This document shows positions 12,830 through 23,370 of a stretch of DNA of 64,000 nucleotides, one piece after another (the stretch's first letter is position 1; every line of letters starts with the position of its first letter). The stretch is taken from positions 29,305,276 through 29,369,275 of the forward strand of contig NW_027467782.1 in the NCBI RefSeq assembly GCF_004210375.1. The letters run 5' to 3'. Below the pieces are notes generated by a model. That model made no database searches. It saw only the letters and a list, made by a program, of their open reading frames with translations, and was not told the DNA's origin. Origin of the DNA: Tachypleus tridentatus. Lineage: Eukaryota > Arthropoda > Merostomata > Xiphosura > Limulidae. Position numbers and translations under genes: made by a program.

Positions 12830-13570
12830 TTTTGTATACTTTTTGCATGTGACGTTATTGTGAATATTGTATTGCGTAAGTCCTGCCTGTTGTTGAAACT
12901 TGTGAATTCTTGAAAGTGAAAAGAAACAATATTTGTTTGAAGAAGCGCGCGAGAACAGTTTCAAAATTTCTACAAACTCGTGTGGTTCTTATCAAATGCC
13001 GAGTCAAAAAACAGAATATTGTTGGTGAGTGTTCTATAAGCCTACGAAGCTATAACGTTAACTGATTTCGAACATTACCAACCGTTCAACTTCAATGAAT
13101 AACTTCAGACGTTATTATTCCTACGGAGGCATTAAATATCTTCGTCAAAAGAAATGAATTAGTAAAGGTGTGAGACTTGTTAAAAAAATACGACGTTGGG
13201 TTAACTGAGGTACAACAATAGCAACTCAGAATTAATTTGTTCGGCGTGTGCTTGGATCGTCGATAAAATATTCAGTTCTAAACCAGATACACGACTTAGT
13301 GTTGTTTGTAAAACTGTTGTATATAAACCATCATTTGTAATAACTATTAGTAATAACCGTAATTATACATTGTATTGTTTTTATGTTTGCATATTAAAAT
13401 ATATTTACGTAAAATAGGCAACTGTGTGTATCAATCTTGTTCGCAAATAATATAAATATAATATTAACTACTAGGCTAATTTGAACTTCAGGTTATTTGA
13501 GATAGTAATATAACACGTACAAAACATAATAAATCGAAGAGTGGTCCGAAATAAATTTATAATACGTAAT
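12830..13570 (+). repeat. Unclassified repeat R9, copy 1
   Basis: It matches 60570-61370 in order and orientation, with shared islands such as TGTCGATAAAATAT-type, TTTGTAATAACTAT, TGCATATT-AATATATTT and AACATAATAAATC. There is no long ORF and no terminal repeat that I can place. By eye the divergence is large (about a quarter or more). It could be an old non-autonomous element. Confidence 0.65.
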
Positions 13571-14500
13571 AGTGCAAACTACTGCATTATTTAATTCTCG
13601 TTGGTCTGTCGACGTTACATTCTGTTTTTACATATTGTTTCATTCAAAATATTCTTTACGGTTTGTAGTTAACCGACAGGCTTGTTTCTGTCTTCAAATA
13701 GAACGGTTACTCGAAGCGTTGCCAAGCGATTAAAAAGTAATAAAAATTTTTAATTGTACATACGCATGTATAAGAAGATTTACATATCAACGAAATAAAT
13801 ATTAACAACGTATAAAGGTAATAAATTAAGATTATTTTAAAATCTTACAAGAACTGAACCAGTGGTTAATAATAAATACATCTAATTCAACAATTACCGT
13901 ACTGTATGGTTCAAGAACTATTGTAGAGCGTCACTGTATCATAGCAACTTAACGGTTATTCTGAAAAGAACGCAATAATTCGAATAGTGAGTAAAGTTTG
14001 AAATAAAACTTGAGAATTGTTAGTAAAATAAAATATGGATATTAAATTAAATGCAAGTAAACACAAAACAAATCGGATCCAGAATTATAAGTACAAACAA
14101 AGAAGATACAGTAAATTGATTTATATTTTACAAAATTCTTTAGAAAGAATTAGCCGGTAAAAATATGCCTTAGATTTTGTGAGCAGTTCCTGACTTAGGT
14201 TCAAGTCAAAAGGCTTAAAACAACTAAGTTAATAAATTAATGTGATGCGTATAACATTCTCATCGTAACACTCGCATAATCTCGACAAACGTCTTAAGTT
14301 TATCCATTAAATACAAAATGGTTGTTATTTAAAGAATGAATAATTAAAGATCTAAATTGTTATTTAATCAAGCCATGAACAAGAGACTCCTCTTGGTAAC
14401 ATTATGTAGGGATGCAAAGATGAACGGAATACTACAACACTAATTTATTTTTCATAACAGCACATATTGAAAATATTTAAGATGCACAATTTTTTATTAT
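13571..14500. other. No recognisable feature
   Basis: AT-rich, no coding or repeat signal recognised. Confidence 0.4.
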
Positions 14501-14504
14501 TATT

Positions 14505-14990
14505 ATTAGTGAGAAACTTGAAACTGGTATTTTTCTGACAAAATTACACTTAACTGAGGTTCAAAGTTACTGCTCCCTGTCATCAAAAGTGATTACAAAT
14601 GCTCATCAGATAAGGTTGATCTGTAACTAGATTTCACGTACATCTTTGAAAATGTCTTCACAAAAGTAGGTAGTGCCAAAAACTGAAATGAATCCACGAG
14701 TAAAGTTTTTTTAAATTAACATATTGAGTACTTGAAAAGTATTTATAAAATTCATCAGTTTTCCTTTTATGTATTTATCTTTCAACATGTCGTTAGATTG
14801 CAGATCAGTTACTTCCGTTTGAACTTCAGGTGGCAGTTCATCAATAACACGATCAAATGGGCTTTAGGAGATCTTTATTTCTATTGTACTCGCATCGAGA
14901 TCAGAAAATCGCTTATTGAACCGTTGTTTTAGGCCAGAAAGGATATCCACTGTAAATAAAATCTGAAGTCTCTGACCGACTTTGCGCAGC
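14505..14990 (-). mobile_element. hAT element remnant, second lineage (transposase 3' end)
   Basis: Read on the minus strand: LDAST, FDRVIDELPPEVQTEVTDL, QSNDMLKDKY, then LTDEHLQSLLMTGSSNFEPQ and KYQFQVSH before a stop. This parallels VIDDVPVELQLEVIDLQGND...LTDEHL of the Charlie copies but is clearly another lineage, closer to ZBED5/FAM200-type proteins from memory. TYFCEDIFKDV corresponds to the CEQxFS motif. It is broken by several stops, with no ends seen. Confidence 0.72.
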
Positions 14991-15586
14991 GTGCCTTAAC
15001 ATGACACACTGGAGGATAAAAAACGCACGTGCAGAACAGAAAAGTATTATTCTTATGTGCTCTTGCTCCAATAACACAGTATTGGACTAAGCGGCATATG
15101 TTTCCTACAACACCTACAAACGAAATTTACAAGGGTGATAAAATTGTAATTTAAATGTGTGAAAATATTTATTATATGGTTCAAAGTTTCACTGGTTCAG
15201 TAAACACTGAAGGATCTGAGATAGCAGGTGTTTTAATGGTACTGCTCATCTATTTAACGTCTGTCGATTTCGTAACATACGTGTATGAAGGTGTTATTTG
15301 GACACTTATATAATTTAATACCCTCTTGTTTTAAAGTTCTCAAGTTTTGAATGTGGTATTAAATTTACCTCAGACTTTAGACTGAAACAAATGCAGTGTG
15401 CCTAACTGTGTATTGGCCTACAAAACTATACTATTTCGGCTACCGTACGTTACTGAATAATACACACATGCATATCACTACTTTTTCATTAATGTTTACG
15501 TTTTAGTATGTTTTTAGAACATAGAAAGTAAATAAGAAAAAAGCATTGATTTTGAGTGCATAACGTTTAATACTAAATCTTGCCAA
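14991..15586. other. No recognisable feature
   Basis: AT-rich; may hold undetectable remains of the adjacent hAT element. Confidence 0.35.
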
Positions 15587-15598
15587 GATTTGCGGGTG

Positions 15599-15874
15599 AT
15601 TTGTTTGTTTTCGAATTTCGCGCAAAGCTACTTGAGGGCTATCTGTGCTAGCCGTCCCTAATTTAGCAGTGTAAGACTAGAGAGAAGGCAGCTAGTAATC
15701 ACCACCCACCGCCAACTCTTGGGCTACTCTTTCACCAACGAATAGTGGGATTGACTGTCACGTTATAACGTCCCCACGGCTAAAGGGCGAGCATGTTTGG
15801 TGCGTCCGGAATTTGAACCCATGCCCCTCGGATTACGAGTCAAACGAATTAACACACTTGACCATGCTGGGCCC
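15599..15874 (-). mobile_element. SINE-A copy 4, full length
   Basis: A 12-bp target repeat GATTTGCGGGTG flanks it exactly (15587-15598, 15875-15886). It is complete from tail to head. Confidence 0.95.
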
Positions 15875-16039
15875 GATTTGCGGGTGGAGCGTGTAAGGAT
15901 AATTTTTGTGGGAATCAAATATTAACTTTTGAATAAAAAAAAATCCAATTATCGTATCAATACACTCTAAATCAGAATTTACTAAACGTTTAAGACCTGC
16001 GGACCTTCTCTTCAAAAAAAAAAACATTCTGGAGCTTTA

Positions 16040-16500
16040 ACTTCATGTTGTGATTGAAAACCTGATATTATTTTGCTTTCCAAACTTCATGGTGTTACTG
16101 AAAACACGATATTATTCTGCTCTTCAAACTTCATGTACTCATTGGAAAAACGATATTATTCTGCTCTCAAACTTCGTGTTGTTATTGGAAACACGATATT
16201 ATTCTGCTCTCCGAAATTCGTGTTGTTATTGAAAACACGATATTATTCCGCTCTCCAAACTTCGCGTTGTTATTGAAAACACGATATTATTCTGCACTCC
16301 AAACATCGTGTCGTTATTGAAAACACGATATTATTCTGCTCTCAAAACTTCATGTTGTTATTGAAAACATGATATTATTCTGCTCTCTAAACGTCATGTT
16401 GTTACTGAAAATCTGATATTATTCTGCTCTCCAAAATTCGTGTTGTTATTGAAAACACGATATTATTCTGCTGTCCAAACTTCGTGTTGTTACTGAAAAC
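16040..16500 (+). repeat. 44-bp minisatellite, about 10 units
   Basis: The unit is close to GATATTATTCTGCTCTCCAA + ACTTCGTGTTGTTATTGAAA + ACAC. Unit-to-unit differences are few. It produces overlapping meaningless ORFs. It sits immediately before repeat R2. Confidence 0.95.
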
Positions 16501-17250
16501 ATATTTTCTTTAAAATTATTATCAATGTTACAAGTGTAGCTTGAAGTTTGTCCGCCAATTGTCCGAGAGATGTTTAAAAAGAAACTTTTCAGTTTTATCT
16601 TTGTTACCACCCAATAAGATTTTCGTTCCATACCAGTCTTATAATTTGTGCTCACCGATAAGAAACAAAAGATTCTCTGAAACACTATTTACCTTTGAAG
16701 TGTAATATTTTAAAAGTTGCCTGTTAAGTGCTGAAAGGACAAATTAAGTTGAATTTGGAATAAATTACAGTTACGGCTATGTCTTTTATATACTAGATGT
16801 TTTGACACAACATTGGTCTGACTTGTTCATACACATCAATGTTCTGTCGAAACACATGGTATGTTACCTCAGGACAAATGACTTATGTCATTATGTTTAA
16901 AAATCGTTCTTGTAAACGTATTTTTAGTATGGTTTGCTTAAATGGCACACTTTTGTGTTTCGCGTACATGCAAAGAAAATTAACAACTTTTATATATATA
17001 TTTTAGTAAATATCCAATTTTACAAATATTTTAAACGTCAAATAACATTCTAAGTAAATTCTAGCAAATCTACTAGAAATGAGAAAATCACTGCGATGAT
17101 TTTCATCAGCATTCATTCTTTAGAAAACTATTGTAAGACAAGAGATTTCGATCAGAAGTGAGATGTAGTAATCTAAATGAAAAACGTGGAAGAAATGGTG
17201 AAGCATTGGCGACATATGGCTTGCTCGAAGCAGCCATATTTGCTGTAGAG
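16500..17250 (+). repeat. Unclassified repeat R2, copy 1
   Basis: Collinear with 32645-33482: GTTACAAGTGTAGCT, AGTGCTGAAAGGACAAATTA, ATGTTCTGTCGAAACA, and the end GCTCGAAGCAGCCAT-TTTGCTG. It lacks a stretch of about 95 bp present in the other copy near 33000. No ORF. Confidence 0.8.
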
Positions 17251-17649
17251 ATGTGGTAGGGATTTGTACTGTCTGAATTTGGCGCATTTAATAATTTAAT
17301 TTTATGATAATCTTGATACTTTTCTTTGATATTCGATTTCAATTTGTATGAAATATCCGAAAAATATTCAGGCTTAAGCACTTATTTCAACCTTAATATA
17401 AATGGTGATTAAACGGTATGGATCAGAAAAGGTCAGGAAATTTAAAGAGAATCAATGATATATTTATTCTACACACTGAACCAACATATTCTATTTTTGG
17501 ATATTTTGGTTATTATGGAAAACAAGTTAAAATGCTAAAATATATTTTTACATTCTTTGATATGTGGAATATTATTGTGGTGTTACCTTTGCTCAAATTT
17601 AAATACTATTTTTTTTTTGTTTCGGACAATTAAATTAGCATGTTAGCTC

Positions 17650-18290
17650 TTTGGCTTTACTTTACGTTAACACTTCTATATTTCCTGCATTGTTACAGTT
17701 GTCCTGCGATATAGGAAAACAGTGTACAATGTTATTGTCCAGTTTAATAACAGTCATCCAAACTGTTAAAAGTCAAACAGTATTATTATATTCATAAGCT
17801 TCTGAACTGATGAACCAATAAGGATCAGAATTTGATAAGAAATCTAGCGATACATCCGATACAACATAACTTATATTACAGATATTATAATCAATAAAGA
17901 TAGTATAACTGCCCTTAAAAAAAGAATAGAACATTCCGTACGAAGCACGTATCATTTACTCGAAAACATGATAGTAAAGTATATTAAACACTTGCATCAA
18001 TTTCAGATCTGTTTACAGCTTTTGATTGAAACAATAATGAAGAAAGAAAAACTTATTTAATGTGAACATGAGCTGTTAATCATACATGATATACAAACTA
18101 AAAAAAAATGTTATTAAATAAGTACGTGACAATAAAAATTAAGGTTCGGAAAGTTTATTTATATTCAGTTGTGTTTTTATCACAGCAAAGCCACATCGGT
18201 CTCTCTGCTGAGTCTTCCGTATATTCAGTTGTCTATACTGGGAAACATAGAACAATAAATCATTAAGAAGTAATTATTGGAAATAACGTA
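17650..18290 (+). repeat. Unclassified repeat R1, copy C (3' part)
   Basis: It matches 27810-28850: GGCTTTACTTTACGT, ATATAGGAAAACA, AACTGTTAAAAGT, CATGATAGTAAAGTATAT, and a fragment of another SINE (CAGCAAAGCCACATCG...CTGCTGAGTC) held at the same place in both copies. The shared internal SINE shows it was part of the element before it spread. Confidence 0.75.
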
Positions 18291-18659
18291 TAATTTAAGT
18301 AAAATTTAAATTTTCACCTAAATAGCCTTAAATAAACTTATTTAGAAAGTTTGACATAACGTAACGTAACTGTACCTAACCTAATCTCGTTTGGAGTGTG
18401 ACAAATATATAAATAATAATAATGTGTAAAGTAAAAAGAAACAAATTACATTTTTACGCAAATTATTCTGAGTGTAATGAAGGGAAACAAATAACTCTGT
18501 ATTTTACTTTTGGACGAAGTTATATAAACCTCATCAGGCTTATTCAAGGATATCGTCCCTCGAAAGTACATTAGTATCAGAAAAAAAACTAAAAACATTT
18601 CTATAAAGTTTGTAGCGTTGATTTATGTTTTAAATTCGTTTGTCAATACATCTGAAGAA

Positions 18660-18850
18660 AAAACAATTATAAAGTATGACCTTTGTATAATTAAAAAAGT
18701 AAGTAGTAATCTGGGTTTTTACAGTTTCGTAACTCAGAGCTATGTGAACCTGACGATGACCGAAGAAGGTCGAAACGTTGTTCGCTCTTCTATGTAAAAT
18801 ATTTTCTCAACCCAAACGAGCCGTTTTTGCATATAAATTGATGTGATAAA
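18660..18850 (+). mobile_element. Penelope-like element remnant with hammerhead-like motif
   Basis: It contains CTGACGA (18750-18756), then a GACC/GGTC stem around loop GAAGAA, then GAAAC (18772-18776) and GTTGTTCGCTCTTCTATGTA. The phrase GAAGGTCGAAACGTTGTTC is typical, from memory, of Penelope-like retroelement terminal repeats, which are known to carry hammerhead ribozymes. No reverse transcriptase is seen. Confidence 0.5.
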
Positions 18851-19035
18851 CAGCTGTAACTGAAACAGAGAATATGTTGACGTGGTAGACAGCTATGACG
18901 AAGACCTAGAGTAAGCTGACGTAGTAAACATCTATAACTGTGACACAGAGCAAACTGACCTTTTAAACAGCTGTAACTGAAAGAGAGAATAAGTAGATGT
19001 GGTAAACTACTTTGACTGAAACACAGAGTGAGCTG
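18840..19035 (+). repeat. About 50-bp tandem repeat, four degenerate units
   Basis: Units run roughly GTGGTAAACAGCTGTAACTG + AAACAGAGAATAAGCTGACG. It starts just after the Penelope-like remnant and may be part of it. Confidence 0.7.
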
Positions 19036-19439
19036 GCGTGTTGTTACTTCACATCTGGTGTGATGTTCTTAGTGTTTTTAACTGCTAAACTCTAATATTC
19101 CTCTGCATTATGTTGGATAATTGACCAAATATATTGAAACGATCAACGTTACATGAGTAAAGATAGTTACGGTTTATAGCTTTGTGGATATATATGATAT
19201 ATTTGTAAAGAGGTGTATTGATTGATCAAAATACTATTTGTCAAGCATGACAAATGGTTCCAGTGATGAGTGGGTTGATTATGTTTAAAATTGTGTTTAT
19301 AACTATTTGTAATGGGTTGAATCTTTCAAAACCCGTATTCACATACAAAATCTACGTGGGTGGAATTAATCAATTGACTCTTTGTGGGAGTCGAAATGAA
19401 AATAATTAAGTAGGAAGAAGTATTATTATTACCGTGAGT

Positions 19440-19570
19440 CACGAAGATAGTGGAGTTGTTGTCGTGCAGAGGTACATAATGAGTTATGTACACTCTTTCC
19501 ACCAAGAGGAATTGAACCTCGGATTTTAGCATTGTAAGTCCGTATACTTACCGACAGATGGATCTGGAGT
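19440..19570 (-). mobile_element. SINE-C (third tRNA-derived family) fragment
   Basis: Read on the minus strand: GTAAGTATACGGACTTACAA, TGCTAAAATCC and a B-box-like GAGGTTCAATTCCTC, then unique sequence. It resembles a tRNA 3' half but has no intact cloverleaf. It is distinct from SINE-A and SINE-B. Confidence 0.5.
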
Positions 19571-19871
19571 AATTGCGCAAGTGTATTGTGTTACTTCTCG
19601 TATTAGGATAGAAGTTAGTTCGAAGATGTCTAAGTTGCATCTGTACATTCTTTTTATTCGCAGCTTTGCTGAGCTTTTAAGTTCGGTAGAGCTTTTGTGT
19701 TAACACAAAATTAAACAGAGTCTCTCTTGATGGATGTCTTTGTTTTATACTTGCAACAAAACAGTTACTAGCTTTATGGCTGTTATCGTGACGTAATTCC
19801 ATTTCACCATTAGGGACTAATGGGTATGGACTGGGTGGAGAAAATTATTTATTTCCTTTATACAAAGTCTG

Positions 19872-20115
19872 GAATAGTGTGTAGGTTTGGGCACTTGACT
19901 CGCAATCTGCGGCCTAAAGATTTGAATCCCGTCATCAAACAACCTTGGCCTTTCAGCCATGGGGAAATTATAATGTTATGGCCAAATCCACTCTTGGTTG
20001 GTAAAAGTAGTCGTGGCTGACTAACAGCCTTCCCTCTAATCTATGAGTTCAAAATTAGGGACAGCGAGCGCAAATATCATTCAAGTATTTTTGCTAAATT
20101 CACTAACAAATATAA
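19872..20115 (+). mobile_element. SINE-A, old diverged copy
   Basis: It keeps the order of the family (GACTCGCAATCTG, CCTTTCAGCC, CCACTCTTGGTTGGTAAAAG, CCTTCCCTCTA, AAATTAGGGACAG) with many changes. It is clearly older than the target-repeat-flanked copies. Confidence 0.8.
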
Positions 20116-20447
20116 AAACAAATGTTTAAACATTAGTTTGAAATAAACAACACTTGTTTCTGTTTACGTAACTGAAATTATGGGGAAAAGAAACATAGGT
20201 AGTTAATGCTTTACATAAAAATGAAACTTGTCGGAATTGCACTCAGAAACGTAACATTTCTAAGGGGACGGGGTCGTGAGAACATTTAGTATTTAAAGTC
20301 TTATAAGAGGATGGAACCTGTAAGAAGGCCATTCAGATAGAAGGATAATGTTTTGGGTAACTTCAACATCAGATTGACTCAAAGCATCAAAGCATTCCCA
20401 CAACTAAACGCAGAATACAAGGTATTCATGGAGATTGTAGTATCAAC

Positions 20448-20579
20448 ACCCCCATCAGTGGCTCAGCTATATGTATGCGGACTAAAAACGCTAAAAACCG
20501 AGTTTCGATACCAGTGGTGGGCAGAGCACAAATAGCTCATTGTGTAGCTTTATGCTTAATTTAAAACAATAACAACAAC
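20448..20579 (+). mobile_element. SINE-B copy 1 (short tRNA-derived SINE)
   Basis: This family has a consensus of about 120 bp: CCCC-GGTGGCTCAGC, GCGGACT, CGCTAAAAACC, B box GTTTCGATACC, GTGGTGGGCAGAGCACA, then TGTGTAGCTTTGTGCTTAAT and an A-rich CAAA/CAACAA tail. The tail resembles that of SINE-A, perhaps because both use the same LINE machinery. Confidence 0.8.
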
Positions 20580-20655
20580 AGAATCAACAAGAGTCCGTAA
20601 TCTTTTTACATCTGACAATAGTTAATCATATCAATGCAAAGGACCAGAAATTTAA

Positions 20656-20870
20656 CACTCCTACGAAAAGTGGGGCCTAATAGGCCCCAGAGCAACTTGA
20701 AAGGTTATTAATATTAGGCTAATAAATTTGTATTTAAATGAAATTGCCATTTCATCAAAATGAAATGAATCAAATGAAATGGTAATTTCATTTAAATACA
20801 AAGTTATTAGCCTAATATAAATAACCTTCAGTTGCTCTGGGGCCTATTAGGCCCCACTTTCGTAGGAGTG
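20656..20870. mobile_element. Palindromic 215-bp MITE with TTAA target repeats
   Basis: It is flanked by TTAA at 20652-20655 and 20871-20874. It starts CACTCCTACGAAAAGTGGGG and ends with the inverse, CCCCACTTTCGTAGGAGTG. The arms of about 95 bp are inverted copies nearly throughout, with a short A/T-rich loop around 20755-20775. GGGGCCTAATAGGCCCC is itself a perfect hairpin within each arm. TTAA targets point to piggyBac-type transposition (known for that superfamily); the family assignment is inference. Confidence 0.85.
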
Positions 20871-20920
20871 TTAAGAAGAAGCCTATTTTGAATTAATAAT
20901 TTTGTTTACTTGGTTGTTGC

Positions 20921-21044
20921 GACCCCCCAACGGTACAATGGTATGCCTGTGGACTCACACCACTAGCATGTGGTTCCGATACCCGTGGTGGGCAAAACAC
21001 AGATAGTTCGTTGTATAATTTTGTGCTTAATTCCAAACAAACAC
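20921..21044 (+). mobile_element. SINE-B copy 2
   Basis: It reads CCCCCCAACGGTACAATGGT, a GTTCCGATACC B box, GTGGTGGGCAAAACACAGAT and a CCAAACAAACA tail. It lies 50 bp after the palindromic MITE. Confidence 0.8.
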
Positions 21045-21384
21045 ATGCTTGTTTTCAAATTTTCTTTGCATTTTTGTCAAATTTCAGTAAATTGTTTTGT
21101 TCATCAGAACTTCTTGAGCATGATATCGCTGTTGGACGATAACAATAAACACATCTCTTACAATACTTTAACATGAGTTTTATAATAAGGCATTGTCTCT
21201 CTTAATGAGTCTTCCGAAAAGTCTTCTTTTCTTTCATAGCAAGACAACATATTTTTTTATTGTGAGTTATCGTCTCATTCATAATGAATCTTTATGTTTT
21301 TTTCAGAATTAATTCACATTTGCTTTATTTTTAGTAAATCAAGGAAATTATTTCTTAAATAATCTCTTCCTCCGTGTTTGGAAA

Positions 21385-21720
21385 TGTTCTTGTCTGTTAT
21401 GTTATAACTGAATAATTCTTCTTTCTATACTTGAAAATACGCCTGGCTGTTTTGTCATTACTGAATACCCCGTACCTCTATGTTTGAAATGTCCTTGTCT
21501 GTTATGTTATAACTGAATAATTCTTCTCCTTCTATACTTGAAAATACGCCTGAAATGCTTGTTTTGTCATTACTGAATACCCGTACCTCTATGTTTGGAA
21601 ATGTCCTTGTCTGTTATGTTATAACTGAATAATTCTTCTTTCTATACTTGAAAATACGCCTGGCTGTTTTGTCATTACTGAATACCCCGTACCTCTATGT
21701 TTGGAAATGTCTGCGCTTCT
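21385..21720 (+). repeat. About 105-110-bp tandem repeat, three units
   Basis: Each unit contains CTTGTCTGTTATGTTATAAC, a CTTCTTTCTATACTTGAAAA stretch and TACCTCTATGTTTG. Units start near 21389, 21494 and 21605. A more degenerate tail runs to about 21860. Confidence 0.9.
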
Positions 21721-21898
21721 CTAGTTATTATTGAATAATTCCTCCCTCCATTTCTGGAAATCTCTTTAATTGTTACCATACACCTCCATGTTTGGAAATT
21801 TCTCTGACTTTTGATTATTATGAATACTCCTTTTCTTCATATTTAGTAATTTTCCTGATCGTTTGGTTACTCGATTGTTATTTTCTATTAATAGATCA

Positions 21899-22171
21899 GG
21901 CCTGGCATGGCTAAGCGCGTAAGGCGTGCGACTCGTAATCCGAGGGGCGCGGGTTCACGCCCGCGTCGCGCTAAACATGCTCGCCCTCCCAGCCGTGGAG
22001 TGTATAATGTGATGGTCAATCCCACTATTCGTTGGTAAAAGAGTAGCCCAAGAGTTGGCGGTGGGTGGTGATGACTAGCTGCCTTCCCTCTAGTCTTGCA
22101 CTGCTAAATTAGGGACGGCTAGCACAGATAGCCCTCGAGTAGCTTCGTGCGAAATTCCCAAACAAACAAAC
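21899..22171 (+). mobile_element. SINE-A copy 5, full length
   Basis: It runs from GGCCTGGCATGGCTAAGCGC to the CAAA tail. A box and B box (GGTTCACGCCC) are close to consensus, so this is one of the younger copies. No clear target repeat was found. Confidence 0.92.
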
Positions 22172-22373
22172 TATTTGTAGAGAAAAATATTGTAATAGAT
22201 TACTGTTGTTCGTGTTTGCTTTTATTAGTTTACCATAGAACAAGAATCAAAGTCATTCATTTTAAACAATGTCTGAGATGACCTGCTTTGAAGACAGCGA
22301 GATGGAAATACTGCATAAAAATAACAGAAAGAAATACCTTAATTCATGAAAATAATATCCGTCCTCAAGTAAG

Positions 22374-22485
22374 ATTTGTTTGTTTGCAATTAAACACAAA
22401 GCTACACAAAGGGCTCTTTGTGTTCTACTCACCATTGGAATTGAAATCCGTTTTCTAGTGTTGTACAGTCCAGAAGAACCGAGTG
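22374..22485 (-). mobile_element. SINE-B copy 3, degraded
   Basis: The inverse orientation shows a TTTGTTTG tail, CACAAAGCTACACAAAGGGC, CACCATTGGAATTGAAATCC (the inverted B-box area) and CTAGTGTTGTA. The head is blurred. Confidence 0.6.
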
Positions 22486-23370
22486 ACAATAACATTAGGC
22501 CTAAATACTGTAACTAGTTTAGTGTAAGAACACTGGAAATGCTGCTGTAGCCTGAAATAATTAAGTGGACTATTCCCAACTTAAAGCCGTTGTTTTGAAT
22601 TTACTTTCGCATCCATGCATGCAGATAAAGTTTCAGAAATATGCCTATTTTGTTGATGTATGGTTTGTTGGCTCATTTTAAGTCCCTATGTCAAAACTGA
22701 GCTCAAAGTTGAGATTACAACTCATTATTCAGATATTTGAGTTGGATTAAGGTACTCTAACCTAGACCTAACCCATTATTTAGTAGTTCAACATGCAGTG
22801 CAGTGTACAATTGATTATATGTTATATACCTGTACCAGTACAGAACGATCACTGTAAATAGGCTACTACAGTCCAGAGCTCAAATTTAAGAACTTCCCGA
22901 CGTCCCAGGACATATAAATATTACCTGCGGGCAACAGTTCTTGCTATGTCTATTTCCCGAGTGGATAAGTGATATTCTACGTTTAAATAATTGTTTTATT
23001 GGTCATCCTTAACGGATTTTTTGCCGATAATGGGCAATAACAGCCTGTAATAAAACTGAAAGCCGGGCAAACAAGCCGCAATTTCTTTCATTAGACATAT
23101 TTCCCCTGCCACACCGGCAACACATGTTGTAACATATAGATTAGAAGGTACATGTTTAAACTATTGAACAGCCTTGTTCGGTAGTTTCTGTGTGCCGATG
23201 ACATCACCTTTGGGTGACAGGGTTTCAGGGCCAGCAATTTTTGTGAACAGATACCCTCCCTCCGATATCTGGTTGTCTCCACATAAATTACCTAGCCCAA
23301 CAAGTCCGTGCATCCAAAAAACAGAACAACAGTTCTTGTCTGTGGTTAATGTGTGGTTTTACAAAAGAAT
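22486..23370. other. No recognisable gene; possibly 5' part of the next hAT element
   Basis: Moderately GC-richer than its neighbours around 22870-23330. No terminal inverted repeat or conserved protein was recognised. Confidence 0.35.

Noticed and set aside
16050-16276. Regular direct repeats with the look of a CRISPR array
   Set aside because: The 44-bp units are directly tandem, without unique spacers, in an animal genome; a minisatellite.
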